Shown here piece after piece: positions 43,952 to 54,012 of a stretch of DNA of 64,000 nt (the first letter of the stretch is position 1; every line of letters begins with the position of its first letter). The DNA lies in the NCBI GenBank assembly GCA_910589415.1, contig OU342630.1:41076012-41140011 (forward strand), in the 5' to 3' direction. The notes beneath the pieces are model-generated. The model saw nothing but the letters and a program-made list of their open reading frames with translations. It was not told where the DNA came from and ran no database searches. The stretch is from Malachius bipustulatus (Eukaryota; Arthropoda; Insecta; Coleoptera; Melyridae). A program made the position numbers and the translations under genes.

Positions 43952-44658
43952 TGAAGCACGCCAATGATTGGGACTGATATTTTACCTATAGACTTATAAG
44001 AGTGAATTATGTGAGGTGAGGGGTGAAACGAAGGAAAGGACCACCACGAAGCTGGATGGTAAGGGAAGTGCGAATTTCGACTACTGTGAAGGGAGTCGGG
44101 TACTAGCGGTGCTCGACGAAAGACGGACCCTTTCCTGCAAGATAGGCAGATCGGTGTCTCCTGCGAGTGTTAATATTGGTAATGTAATATACAGAGTGTA
44201 CTTTTAATAATAAAAATCCCGAGTGTTAATATTGGTAATAATTTAGAAGTGTACCAAGCAATATAATTTCGTATAACTTCGTCTCCAATCTACAGTCTTC
44301 ATCATCCGTTACCCCGAAGGGTAAAGCAGCAAGCAGCATAATCATCTTCAGTTTAACAATTACATATATATTCTTCAGTTTAATAATTCTAATGTGGCAG
44401 TCAAGAGCCCCACCCCGGATGTTACCGTGAGTCTTTAATTATATTAAGCTTTGTTGAGTTTATTCTAGAATTTAAGTTATAACTTGTGGGGGATAAATTT
44501 GTAATTGTGTTGTACTTATGTAACAATATAGTATTATAGTAAAGTATATTTAATTAACTCTTCCTTTAATTAATGCAAAGTAATACTCAAAAGAACCTCC
44601 CTGAGAAATAATCAAAAAGACAAATCAAATGTAGGTGTCCCCAAAAAGGGGTGCTACA
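43952..44658 (+). repeat. Left LTR, 707 bp
   Basis: It carries an internal direct repeat (CGAGTGTTAATATTGGTAAT near 44163 and 44220) and appears identical to the right LTR. A 63-codon frame in it is present in both LTRs and is probably not coding. Confidence 0.93.
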
Positions 44659-44663
44659 ATAAT

Positions 44664-44680
44664 TGGCGACCAACGAGTGG
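44664..44680 (+). other. Primer-binding site candidate
   Basis: TGGCGACCAACGAGTGG starts 5 nt after the LTR. TGG pairs with a tRNA CCA end; the tRNA is not identified. Confidence 0.7.
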
Positions 44681-44759
44681 GCAATTAATTAATTAATTAA
44701 AGTAACTTTTCAGTAAATTCAATGTTAATTGTCCTGGGTGAGAAAACTTTGCATTAATA

Positions 44760-47636
44760 ATGGGAGGTACAGAAAACCAACCAGAGACTTCGAACTCTGA
44801 AAATGTTGAAGGTAGTCAAAACAAAGGTATTGATCCTATTGTTTATTTGTTAAAGCGAAATGATGAACAGTTTGATAATTTATGTAAAATTCTAGAATCT
44901 CAGTCTCTCCAAAACAGTGAAATGCTAAGATTGTTAAATAAAAATGTAATCAAAATGAATGATAATTTGGAAAATGTAATAATCGATAAAGATTTAAATT
45001 TAAATGTTGTTGATCCGAGGGATAAAGTTGAAAATCAAAATAAATATTGTGACCAGGAAAGTCAAAGAAAAGGGATTTTAAATAAAAGTAATAATAAGGA
45101 TGAGCCCAGGGATGAGCAAAATGATACTTTATTAAAAGATTCGTCAGTGATTTTTCAAAGCAGAAATCCTCAGGCTCAGGTTAATAATAATTCAAATTCA
45201 AACATAATATTTTTATGGAAAGAATGGGGAGGACAGGCATTACAATTTCATCCTGGAGGTTCTGTTCATCCAGTTGTATTTTTGAGAAAGTTGAAAAGAA
45301 AATTTCATGAAGCCGAAATACCAAATAATAGAAAAGTAGAATTAGCTATCGATGCTTTAAAGGGGTCAGCTGCTGAATATTTTGAATTTAAGCAAAATCA
45401 AATAGTTAGTTTTGAAGATTTTGAAAATTTATTTCTTTCGAAATATTGGAATTTAAATATTCAAAGGGATACTTATAGAAGGATTTGTTTAGGTAGATAC
45501 GATGATTCTTCCTTATCAAAAGCAGATTATTTCATAAAACTAGCCAAAGAATCTCAGTACCTAGAACCCCCACTTGACGATGATGAAATTTTGAAACTTC
45601 TTTCAAGCCACTTTTCACCTGAAATAGAAGCCATTTTATTTTCGTTGCGTAATGTAGATGATGCTGAAAATTATTTGAGGAGACTTGATAATGATAATAG
45701 GTACCGAGTGAAAAGAAATGAAAACTATTCAGGAAATGACCGTAATGACTATTATTCCAGACGCCAGGGTAATGATAGAAATTTTAACCGCTCTGAAAAT
45801 ACAAATTTTAATAAGCCTCTTTATCAAAATCAAACTTTTAATAGGTCAGGTAACAACGCTAATTCGTATCATCCAAGTGATTATAACAATAAAGGGAATT
45901 TTAATTTCCGAGAGAATAATAACTCGCAAATACAGAGGAATAATTATCAGAAACGTAGTGTCAATATGATTCAAAAGGAAAATAACTATGATATTGTTGA
46001 TAGTCGTGAAAAATCTAGTTCCGTCCCAGGTGTTGAAATTTCAAGAAGTGAGGTAGGTAGGGGACATGGTAATGGTAGTATCGATTTCTCCGAGCGGCCA
46101 AACCAGAATTTACGTCGTGAAATAAACACGGTCCCAGCATTATTCCCAGCAACTCTCGATGAAAGGCGTAATATTCAAAGAAATTATTTGCAGGAAGGAG
46201 CGATACCTAAAAATAGAGAATCTTATGAAGACAGTGCCGGGGTGAATATTATTGAACTTGATGTGGAAAATGAGAATAATATTTCACAAAATAATCAGAA
46301 TAATTCGGTGTTTGCGGACATTCAAGATTATTTAGTCGATGAATTGGAAGGAAAATTGCCGTCAGTAGCTAGGTTACCTATTTTAAAGGCTGAAATTAAA
46401 GAATTTTCTGTAGAAATTCTAGTAGACAGTGGGAGTCAGATTAGTTGTTGTTCTCCAAATCTTATCAATAAATTGATAGAGAAAAATCATAAAATGATCA
46501 AATTACCAGTAAAAGGCATTACAGTTATGGGAGCAATAAAAGGGAAGTCTCAGAAAATAAAAGAACAAGTTTATTTGTCGTTTACCATTGATCAGAGTCT
46601 ATCATTTAAACAAGGTTGTGTAATAATACCAGGCTTATCCAGAGATATAATTCTTGGTTGTGATTGGTTGGAGGATTTTCAAGTCGAAATAAATCTATTT
46701 GAAAATAAATTATTGGGAAAATTCAGTAATAATGAATTGAAGGAGTGCCTAAAATTGAACAATTATTCAGAGTCGAGAGTGCAATTGTCTGTAATACAAA
46801 ACATTTGCAGTGACAATTATTTTGAAGACTTAGAAATCCGTGATGAAGATAAGTTTAAAGCAATAGTAGAGTCAATTAATGACTGTGATTTAAAAGATGA
46901 CAATTTTAAAAATAAACTAAAAAAGTTATTGTTCGAATATGAACATGTTTTTGCGGAAAAATCAGGTAATAATGAGCAGAGATCAAAGCATAAATTTTGT
47001 CTGAACTTACCAAAGTTGGCAAATCCATTGAGAAAACGAAAGAAAAAGCGAAAAAAGAAGGGATATTCATGGAAATGGGGGGCAGCTCAAGAAGAGTCAT
47101 ACAAAATCTTAAAACTTATTTTCAATCGGGAAATAGGAAAGTTGTTAAGAGCGTTATGTTTTTCCAAACATACTAAGTGGGCATTTGAATTGTCAAAAGT
47201 ACAGGAATACCTTAACCAGGCGATAAACGAAACTACTGGCTATAGTTCCAATGAGTTACAGTTTGGTATTAAACGTGAAAATTCATTTATAAAAGACATT
47301 GCTATTCCTGAAGGAACAAAGCAGAAAAATATATTGGTATTGGCTTATGAAAGAATGAAAAATAAGGCAGATAGGAGACGTTTAAGACACAATAAAAAGT
47401 ATTCTTTGACGACATTTAATATTGGTGACCAAGTGTTGGTACGAAATCATGAATTATCGTCCAGTGAGGATAGGGTAATAAAAAAATTCTTTGTGCTATT
47501 TAGAGGTCCTTGTACCGTAGTTGGTAAGCCTCATGCAAATGCTTACGATGTGGTGGATAATGACACTAATCAAAATTTAGGTATTCAAAATATCATTAAC
47601 CTAAGGAAGTTTTATCCACGAATAGAACAGTTATAA
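44760..47636 (+). CDS. Gag-protease-integrase tail fusion ORF, internally deleted Pol
   Basis: The single open frame has 958 codons. An acidic/polar N-terminus is followed by a Ty3-type Gag core at about residues 150-310 (HPGGSVHPVVFLRKL, ALKGSAAEYFEF, EDFENLFLSKYW). An Asn-rich basic stretch without CCHC knuckles spans about 320-400. The aspartyl protease follows, with the active site VEILVDSGSQISCCSP (Asp556) and GCDWLEDF near 633. After FAEKSG near 730 the frame jumps through a Lys/Arg run (about 758-770) into a few residues of the RT-RNase H border (QEESYKILKLIF). It then goes straight to the integrase C-terminal region (YLNQAINETTGYSSNELQFG, FNIGDQVLVRNHEL). All catalytic RT, RNase H and integrase residues are missing, yet no stop is present. 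Confidence 0.85.
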   Translation: MGGTENQPETSNSENVEGSQNKGIDPIVYLLKRNDEQFDNLCKILESQSLQNSEMLRLLNKNVIKMNDNLENVIIDKDLNLNVVDPRDKVENQNKYCDQESQRKGILNKSNNKDEPRDEQNDTLLKDSSVIFQSRNPQAQVNNNSNSNIIFLWKEWGGQALQFHPGGSVHPVVFLRKLKRKFHEAEIPNNRKVELAIDALKGSAAEYFEFKQNQIVSFEDFENLFLSKYWNLNIQRDTYRRICLGRYDDSSLSKADYFIKLAKESQYLEPPLDDDEILKLLSSHFSPEIEAILFSLRNVDDAENYLRRLDNDNRYRVKRNENYSGNDRNDYYSRRQGNDRNFNRSENTNFNKPLYQNQTFNRSGNNANSYHPSDYNNKGNFNFRENNNSQIQRNNYQKRSVNMIQKENNYDIVDSREKSSSVPGVEISRSEVGRGHGNGSIDFSERPNQNLRREINTVPALFPATLDERRNIQRNYLQEGAIPKNRESYEDSAGVNIIELDVENENNISQNNQNNSVFADIQDYLVDELEGKLPSVARLPILKAEIKEFSVEILVDSGSQISCCSPNLINKLIEKNHKMIKLPVKGITVMGAIKGKSQKIKEQVYLSFTIDQSLSFKQGCVIIPGLSRDIILGCDWLEDFQVEINLFENKLLGKFSNNELKECLKLNNYSESRVQLSVIQNICSDNYFEDLEIRDEDKFKAIVESINDCDLKDDNFKNKLKKLLFEYEHVFAEKSGNNEQRSKHKFCLNLPKLANPLRKRKKKRKKKGYSWKWGAAQEESYKILKLIFNREIGKLLRALCFSKHTKWAFELSKVQEYLNQAINETTGYSSNELQFGIKRENSFIKDIAIPEGTKQKNILVLAYERMKNKADRRRLRHNKKYSLTTFNIGDQVLVRNHELSSSEDRVIKKFFVLFRGPCTVVGKPHANAYDVVDNDTNQNLGIQNIINLRKFYPRIEQL

Positions 47637-47792
47637 GTTAAAAAAAAAAAGAGAACTAAGAATTGAATTATTGTTTTGGTGTTGTTTTTATTTTTCAAAG
47701 GGACAAATCAATTTTTAAGGGTCGTGCTTGTTATGAAGCTTGAAAACCCCTTTTTCTTTGGCAGTCCAGGGATTTTCAACCTTGGGGGGCTA

Positions 47793-48499
47793 TGAAGCAC
47801 GCCAATGATTGGGACTGATATTTTACCTATAGACTTATAAGAGTGAATTATGTGAGGTGAGGGGTGAAACGAAGGAAAGGACCACCACGAAGCTGGATGG
47901 TAAGGGAAGTGCGAATTTCGACTACTGTGAAGGGAGTCGGGTACTAGCGGTGCTCGACGAAAGACGGACCCTTTCCTGCAAGATAGGCAGATCGGTGTCT
48001 CCTGCGAGTGTTAATATTGGTAATGTAATATACAGAGTGTACTTTTAATAATAAAAATCCCGAGTGTTAATATTGGTAATAATTTAGAAGTGTACCAAGC
48101 AATATAATTTCGTATAACTTCGTCTCCAATCTACAGTCTTCATCATCCGTTACCCCGAAGGGTAAAGCAGCAAGCAGCATAATCATCTTCAGTTTAACAA
48201 TTACATATATATTCTTCAGTTTAATAATTCTAATGTGGCAGTCAAGAGCCCCACCCCGGATGTTACCGTGAGTCTTTAATTATATTAAGCTTTGTTGAGT
48301 TTATTCTAGAATTTAAGTTATAACTTGTGGGGGATAAATTTGTAATTGTGTTGTACTTATGTAACAATATAGTATTATAGTAAAGTATATTTAATTAACT
48401 CTTCCTTTAATTAATGCAAAGTAATACTCAAAAGAACCTCCCTGAGAAATAATCAAAAAGACAAATCAAATGTAGGTGTCCCCAAAAAGGGGTGCTACA
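47793..48499 (+). repeat. Right LTR, 707 bp
   Basis: It is identical to 43952-44658 by eye. It is preceded by a G-rich tract (CCTTGGGGGGCTA) that could serve as polypurine tract and followed by the ACCG duplication. Confidence 0.93.
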
Positions 48500-48503
48500 A
48501 CCG

Positions 48504-49476
48504 CCAGCAGTTCGTCTCATACAATGGGTACTCTTCAGCGGCATTTACTCCAGTGTCCGGAGTACCACAGGGCTCCAACCTAGGACCACTTCTGTTCATT
48601 TTGTTTATAAACAGCGTATGTGATGAACTCAACTGTGAAGCTCTGATGTTTGCAGACGATCTTAAGATCTTTAAGGCAGTAGAAGTAGAGGATGATTGTG
48701 TGTGTCTCCAACGGTGCTTAGATAGTGTGATTGAATGGTGCTCTGTCAGCGGGATGCAAATGAATATTGATAAGTGTAAGGTCATGTCGTATAACAGAAG
48801 ACGCTCTGCAGTGGTTTTTGATTACGCCATATCAGGGGTATTACTGGATCGCGTTAACGAGATCAGGGATCTGGGTGTTCACTTTAGTTCAGATTTTTCA
48901 TTTGTAAATCATGTCTTGGAACTGTCAGCATCCCTGAATAGACTATTGGGATATTTGCTGCGCAACACAAGAGAGTTCAAAGGTAACAGGGCTTTGAAAA
49001 CATTATTCTTCGCTTTTATGGTTTCTAAAGCAGAATATGCTTCGCTGATCTGGTATCCCCTTCAGAGCTACCTTGTAGATCTGCTGGATGATATTGTCAG
49101 GCGAGTACTTAAACATACGTGGTTCAGAGATTTTGGCTTCTATCCAGAGAGAGGGTTTTCTAATGCGACGCTTTTGAACACTTATTGCGTGGACACGTTT
49201 AGCAAAAGGCGAGTCAGAATGTCGATCTTATTTCTGTATAAGCTTGTACAGGGTGTGATTGATTGCCCGGAATTATTGAGTAAGTTAAATTTTGTAGTGC
49301 CCAGACCTAATTCCAGGAGCAGTCACACGTTCTATGTGCGGTTTGCAAGGACTAATTTGCTTTTTAGATCACCCATTGAGGTCATGTGTAACAACTATAA
49401 TTCTCTTAGCTACTCTTGTGATATTTTTAACTGTAGTATTTATGATTTAAAGAAACTTCCTCTCGATATTATGTAG
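48504..49476 (+). pseudogene. Jockey-type reverse transcriptase, 3' part
   Basis: It continues the broken RT with SGVPQGSNLGPLLFILF, the catalytic FADDLKIF and the thumb region (INEIRDLGVHFSSDF-like, then LIWYPLQSYLVDLLDDI). The C-terminal domain ends at 49476 without RNase H or zinc knuckle. The upstream half lies at 43305-43951. A plus-strand ATG at 48553 is internal and not a start. Confidence 0.88.
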
Positions 49477-49578
49477 TGTGTCTTGAATTGTTGGTTTTCC
49501 TATTTATGTTGTATGAGCAATTGTGACATTTACAGAAATTGTCCTCTTATTGGTGTATATAATACTGTTGGACAATAA

Positions 49579-49596
49579 ATTATTATTATTATTATT
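49579..49596 (+). repeat. ATT repeat, left part of split tail
   Basis: (ATT)n directly follows AATAAA of the Jockey-type element and abuts the 3' end of the Dong-like element. The rest of the array is at 53506-53567. Confidence 0.85.
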
Positions 49597-52500
49597 TCTT
49601 CTGCATATATGTAGCATCTCGGGTCTCATCTCCCGGCGGCAAGCAACCATGTCGGGCTATCACCAAGACAAGGTCGCCATAGAAGTTCTACTACATGTGT
49701 TTAGTTTGTGTGTTGTGTCAATTCTGTTAAATGTGTCGGATGTTCATCTATTTGTATGTCTGCGTACAGAAATTTTCTAACGATGTGACATGTACTTATT
49801 ATTGTGGCTTTCTGTAGTTCTATGTACGTATTTTTGTGCATTTTGAGTGTCTGTAAGCTTTTATGTAGTGCATATGGTACAACCCCTGTAGAGGACAAGA
49901 CTATCGGTACGATGACTACCCTGTCCATCCTCCAGAGGCGCCGCACCTCCTGTGCTAGATCTATGTATTTTGTATGTTTTTCGGTGTCCGTTTTCTGCAA
50001 ATTGTGTGTATTGGGTATCGCTATATCTATTATATATGTATTTTTGTTTTCTTTGTCTATTAATGTGATGTCTGGTCTGTTATGATGAATTGTTTTGTCT
50101 GTGATGATGGCTCTGTCATAGTATAATTTGTGAGTGCTATTTTCCAATACTGTTTGCGGGTTGTATTTGTAATATGGTGTATACATGTCGATGAGTTTGT
50201 ACTGAGCTGCGAGTTTTTGATGTATAATGTTCGCCACCTGGTTGTGTCTATGTAGATAGTCGGTTTGTGTAAGTATTCTGCATCCAGCTGTAATGTGTTG
50301 TATTGTTTCCTGTGATAAATGACATTTTCTGCATGTATCGTCTGTGATTGTGGTGTCCTTGAGTATATGTTTTCTGTAGTTTTTAGTATTTATTGTTTGA
50401 TCCTGTATAGCAATCATGAACCCTTCGGTCTCCCCAAAAAGGTTCCCACAACTAAGCCACTTGTTCGACGCCTGTTTGTCGACATGGTTCTGGCTCAGCT
50501 CATGGGGGTGTCTCCCATGGAGTTCCTTCTGGGTCCACGACTGCTGTTTTGTATTATTATCTGTTATGTGTAGCTCCAAGTTTTTGTTATGTAGGTTTAA
50601 AGGTGTGTTGTTTCTGTCTGCGATATTTATGGCTTTGTGTAGTTTGGACGTGGTTTGTTTTGCGTGAAAGAACTCTCGAAGATTATTTATCTGTTTGTGG
50701 TGCAGATTGGGTATGTCAATGAGGCCTCTTCCCCCCATCTCTCTAGGTAGAGTTAGCCTTTCTGTGGCTGATTTAGGATGATGTTGTTTGTGTCTTGTGA
50801 GTGTTGTTCGGGTTTTCCTCTGGAGGTCTTCTAAGTCTGTCTGTGTCCATTGTATGACTCCAAACGAGTATGTCAGTGTCGGTACAGCGTATGTGTTTAT
50901 TGCTTTTATTGTGTTTTTGGCATTTAGTTTTGTTTTTAATATTTGGTTTAGTCTGTTTATGTATGTTTTTCTTAGTGTTTGTTTTATTTGTGTATGTTCT
51001 GTGAGCTTGGCCTGCTGGAAACCAAGATATTTATAGACCTCGCCCTCTTCCATGGATTCAATCTTGTTGCCATTTTCAAGAGCGAATTCACCTGCCACCA
51101 GGGTTCCTTTTTCGATGTTGAGAGTTTTACATTTCTCCAACCCAAACTCCATATGTATGTCCTGTGAGAATGTGTGTGTAATTTTCAGCAGATGTTGCAG
51201 CTGTGTTTGTGTGGATGCGTATAATTTTATATCATCCATGTATAGCAGATGCGACAGAGTATAGTGCGTTGTTTTGTTGTCTCTGATGTTGAATCCATAA
51301 TTTGAATTATTCAGCATGTTTGAGAGTGGATTCAAGGCAAGGCAAAACCACAGTGGACTCAATGAGTCCCCCTGGAATATGCCTCGACGTATAGGTATTT
51401 CTTCTGTAGTTATAGTTGTTTTATTGAGCGTAAGACGTAGTGTAGTTCTCCAGTGTGTCATAATGTTCTCGAGGAAGGCGATGAGCGTGGGGTGAATTTT
51501 GTAAATGTTTAATATGTGTATCAGCCAAGTATGTGGTGTGCTGTCAAATGCTTTTTTGTAATCTATGTATGCCATGTTTAATTGTCTATGTTGTCTATGT
51601 GCCTGACGCAGAACCACTGAGTCGATAAGGAGTTGTTCCTTGCATCCCATGTGGCTTCTGCGGCATCCCTTCTGCTGTTCTGTAAATGCGTTATTGTGTT
51701 CCAGATGAGAGTATATTTTGTTTGTTATGTTTGAAGTCAGAATTTTGTAAATTGTTGGGAGACATGTTATTGGTCTGTATTGTGTAGGGTTTTCTGTATT
51801 ATTGTTTTTTGGCATCATATATGTGATGCCCTGTGTAAAGAATGCAGGTGTGTTCTGCGGATTATTGAGGATATCTGTAAAATGTGTGGCCAGTTTCGGA
51901 TGTAGGCATGTGAACTTCTTGTACCAGAAGTTATGGATGTTGTCTATCCCGGGTGCCTTCCAGTTATGAATGTTTTTGATTGTATCGCTTATGTCTCGTG
52001 GTGTAATCTTGCTGAATTGCATGTCTGTGATGTTTTGTGTATGTTTTTCCTCCTCTCTGATCCAACTCGCGTCCTTGCTATGCTGGACCGGATTGGACCA
52101 AAGGGACGACCAGTATCGTGTGAGTTCTTCTCTCGTGGGTGTTTCATAGTTATTTTTCTGTGAACTATTTTGATTCATGTTTCTATAGAATATTTTTTCG
52201 TTTTCTGTAAACTGTTTGTTGTGTTGTTTTCGCTGAGTGCATGTTCTGTATCTACGTAGTCTTTGCGTTTTGGCTGCAAGTTTCTGTTTTAAGGTGTCCA
52301 TGTATTCAGTGATGTGTTGGTTATGATGTTCATGTTTTGTGTGAGTTTTTACTGTCTTGAAAATGTGGTGCATATGCTTCATCAGTGTTTTGGATCTATT
52401 ATTTTGTAGATATTGTGTGAGTCGGCCCAGATTTCGTCGAATTTCGTCTATCTGCGATTCAAGCCGACGCTCCCAGGCCGGTTTGTTTTGTTTATGTTGT

Positions 52501-53505
52501 GTCTGCGAGTCCTGAGGTCTTGTTTTTAGGCCATGATACCTAACTACCGCTACTGCTGCAGTATATATCAGTGTGTGTGTATCTGTCAGTGTGGAATCTT
52601 CCCGTATATGTTGTGGGAGTATATACTTATTCATGTATTGAAGAGTTTTTTCGAGTTTAGATGATGTATGTATCTTGGGTATTTTGTGTCTTTTTGCTGG
52701 GTCCGTTCCTGTGAATTGTAACAATGCTGTTTGCAATGAGTTCTCAAGGGCTTCAACAAGCTCAGTGTCCATGGTCTCCTGTGTATTTATTGTTTCTTCC
52801 GTGAGGCTGTATGCTAATGTTGTATCTCTGTTGTCTTCCTGAGGTGTACTTGCGGTTTCTTCTATCTGCGTATTTGTAGTATTTTCCCGTTGTTGCAACT
52901 CTTGAGCAACCTGCTGTTTAATGTTCTCGAGTGTTGTCTGCGGAATGAGGTTACGTGCTTCGATTGCTCTTCGCTGGTCAGCTATCCTCTGCTCCGTGAC
53001 CTGTGCGTTTGGGTACTGTTTTGTGAATTCTTGGTGTAATATTTGTCTGTATTGTGTTTTGTCTGTTTCAAGTTTTGTGACTGTGTAATAGGTGCGCATA
53101 ATAAAGCTGTTCATTTCATTCGTCCACTTCATGCGCACCCTCTGTTTTCCCGCCTTGGTGGTCTCCGGTTGGAGTCCAGTAGAAACACCAGGGTCGAGTT
53201 GGGCTTGGTGGGCTGGCCCAGACCTCCCCACTAGTGGGGGCATTGCAGTAACCACACTTGGGCCGGCGCTGCTTTCACCACCGGTTGCCAAGGGAGACTG
53301 TAGCCGATTTTGCGAACTTGAGCCTCTGCCTAACTCACGAACGCGGACCTTGTTAACCCGGGCGACGTCCGAGCCGGTATGGGTTTTATTATTTCTTCTT
53401 TCCATTGCTCTGCCGAGGCAGGTTGCATTTTAAACCTACTGCCAGGTAACTCGGGTCCGTGGGGTCGTCACTCCCCAAATATCTCAGTGAGATACCCCTG
53501 CGGGC
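49597..53505 (-). mobile_element. Dong/R4-type non-LTR retrotransposon, apparently intact
   Basis: This 3.9-kb minus-strand element has a short 5' UTR, one 1234-codon ORF and a roughly 100-bp 3' UTR. It is bounded on both sides by TTA/ATT microsatellite (TAA on its own strand). Dong, of the R4 clade, is known to insert into TAA repeats and is about this long. No disruption is seen. Confidence 0.92.
49701..53405 (-). CDS. R4/Dong-type ORF: Myb domain, RT, CCHC, restriction-like endonuclease
   Basis: This 1234-residue protein binds and nicks TAA-repeat DNA and reverse-transcribes the element RNA at the nick. A Myb-like domain spans about residues 90-160 (RMKWTNEMNSFIMRTYY, then RQILHQEF and EQRIADQRRAIEARN). 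The RT spans about 440-800 and includes WKAPGIDNIHNFWYKKF, QYRPITCLPTIYKILT, IDYKKAFDSTPHTWLI, RGIFQGDSLSPLWFCLAL and YMDDIKLYA. A CCHC knuckle lies near 1055-1072 (CRKCHLSQETIQHITAGC). The endonuclease follows near 1125-1150 (RPDITLIDK, then YIIDIAIPNTHN). The start at 53405 is the first ATG after the 5' border and gives the usual R4 length. No stop or frameshift is visible. Confidence 0.93.
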   Translation of the reverse strand: MERRNNKTHTGSDVARVNKVRVRELGRGSSSQNRLQSPLATGGESSAGPSVVTAMPPLVGRSGPAHQAQLDPGVSTGLQPETTKAGKQRVRMKWTNEMNSFIMRTYYTVTKLETDKTQYRQILHQEFTKQYPNAQVTEQRIADQRRAIEARNLIPQTTLENIKQQVAQELQQRENTTNTQIEETASTPQEDNRDTTLAYSLTEETINTQETMDTELVEALENSLQTALLQFTGTDPAKRHKIPKIHTSSKLEKTLQYMNKYILPQHIREDSTLTDTHTLIYTAAVAVVRYHGLKTRPQDSQTQHKQNKPAWERRLESQIDEIRRNLGRLTQYLQNNRSKTLMKHMHHIFKTVKTHTKHEHHNQHITEYMDTLKQKLAAKTQRLRRYRTCTQRKQHNKQFTENEKIFYRNMNQNSSQKNNYETPTREELTRYWSSLWSNPVQHSKDASWIREEEKHTQNITDMQFSKITPRDISDTIKNIHNWKAPGIDNIHNFWYKKFTCLHPKLATHFTDILNNPQNTPAFFTQGITYMMPKNNNTENPTQYRPITCLPTIYKILTSNITNKIYSHLEHNNAFTEQQKGCRRSHMGCKEQLLIDSVVLRQAHRQHRQLNMAYIDYKKAFDSTPHTWLIHILNIYKIHPTLIAFLENIMTHWRTTLRLTLNKTTITTEEIPIRRGIFQGDSLSPLWFCLALNPLSNMLNNSNYGFNIRDNKTTHYTLSHLLYMDDIKLYASTQTQLQHLLKITHTFSQDIHMEFGLEKCKTLNIEKGTLVAGEFALENGNKIESMEEGEVYKYLGFQQAKLTEHTQIKQTLRKTYINRLNQILKTKLNAKNTIKAINTYAVPTLTYSFGVIQWTQTDLEDLQRKTRTTLTRHKQHHPKSATERLTLPREMGGRGLIDIPNLHHKQINNLREFFHAKQTTSKLHKAINIADRNNTPLNLHNKNLELHITDNNTKQQSWTQKELHGRHPHELSQNHVDKQASNKWLSCGNLFGETEGFMIAIQDQTINTKNYRKHILKDTTITDDTCRKCHLSQETIQHITAGCRILTQTDYLHRHNQVANIIHQKLAAQYKLIDMYTPYYKYNPQTVLENSTHKLYYDRAIITDKTIHHNRPDITLIDKENKNTYIIDIAIPNTHNLQKTDTEKHTKYIDLAQEVRRLWRMDRVVIVPIVLSSTGVVPYALHKSLQTLKMHKNTYIELQKATIISTCHIVRKFLYADIQIDEHPTHLTELTQHTN

Positions 53506-53567
<62 letters not shown>
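53506..53567 (+). repeat. (TTA)n microsatellite, right part of split tail
   Basis: About 20 TTA units. It marks the 5' border of the Dong-like element and the end of the Jockey-type tail. Confidence 0.9.
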
Positions 53568-53569
<2 letters not shown>

Positions 53570-54012
53570 CAAGGGCGAAAAAAAACGATCCGTATTTCGA
53601 CACTCACCTTCCCTCAGTGCTCACGTTGGATTCCAGGTGAATAATAGTTATCCATCTCCGATCGTAACCTCATCAAACAACTTCTCAAAAACTGTTGAAA
53701 TAGGCTCGATTTCTTGGGTAACAAGCTACAAGAGATGGCCTTGGCAACATTCAAAATTTCCGATCATGTAGTTACAAGCCAATAAAACTAAAGGCTGATT
53801 ATAAGGAAGGATTGGAAGGTCATTTAAACAAGTACATACAGTGATGTCATATTTAAAAAAAATTTGACAAATGATTTTTTTTTAATGGATAATATAATAA
53901 CTGAAATATGACAAGATGATTAAAAAACAATTTTAGTTTATCACAGCACACTATTTTTGTTGTCAAATGTGTCAAAAAACGTATTTAAAATTAGTAAAAA
54001 TTGAAAAGTCAG
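53568..54012. other. Intergenic DNA, no gene seen
   Basis: No supported feature. Confidence 0.5.

Larger units (their letters stand above)
43952..48499 (+). mobile_element. Non-autonomous Ty3-type LTR retrotransposon, very recent
   Basis: The 707-bp LTRs (43952-44658, 47793-48499) look identical base for base, start TGAAGCACG and end GTGCTACA. ACCG flanks both. A primer-binding site at 44664-44680 and a G-rich tract before 47793 complete the structure. The interior has one long ORF (958 codons) with Gag, protease and integrase C-terminus but without RT, most of RNase H and the integrase core. It sits in a Jockey-type RT gene. Confidence 0.95.
43290..53567 (+). mobile_element. 5'-truncated Jockey-type non-LTR element, twice interrupted
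   Basis: The pieces 43290-43951, 48500-49596 and 53506-53567 belong to one plus-strand element: RT, 3' region, AATAAA at 49574-49579 and an ATT-repeat tail. An LTR retrotransposon splits the RT, and a Dong/R4-type element splits the ATT tail. The endonuclease and ORF1 are missing at the 5' end (junction near 43290). Confidence 0.85.

Noticed and set aside
44016..44207. 63-codon frame present in both LTRs (also 47857-48048)
   Set aside because: It is duplicated only because the LTRs are identical; no known LTR protein resembles it.
49804..53433. Many plus-strand frames of 60-113 codons
   Set aside because: They lie antisense to the uninterrupted 1234-codon R4-type ORF, which accounts for the open frames.
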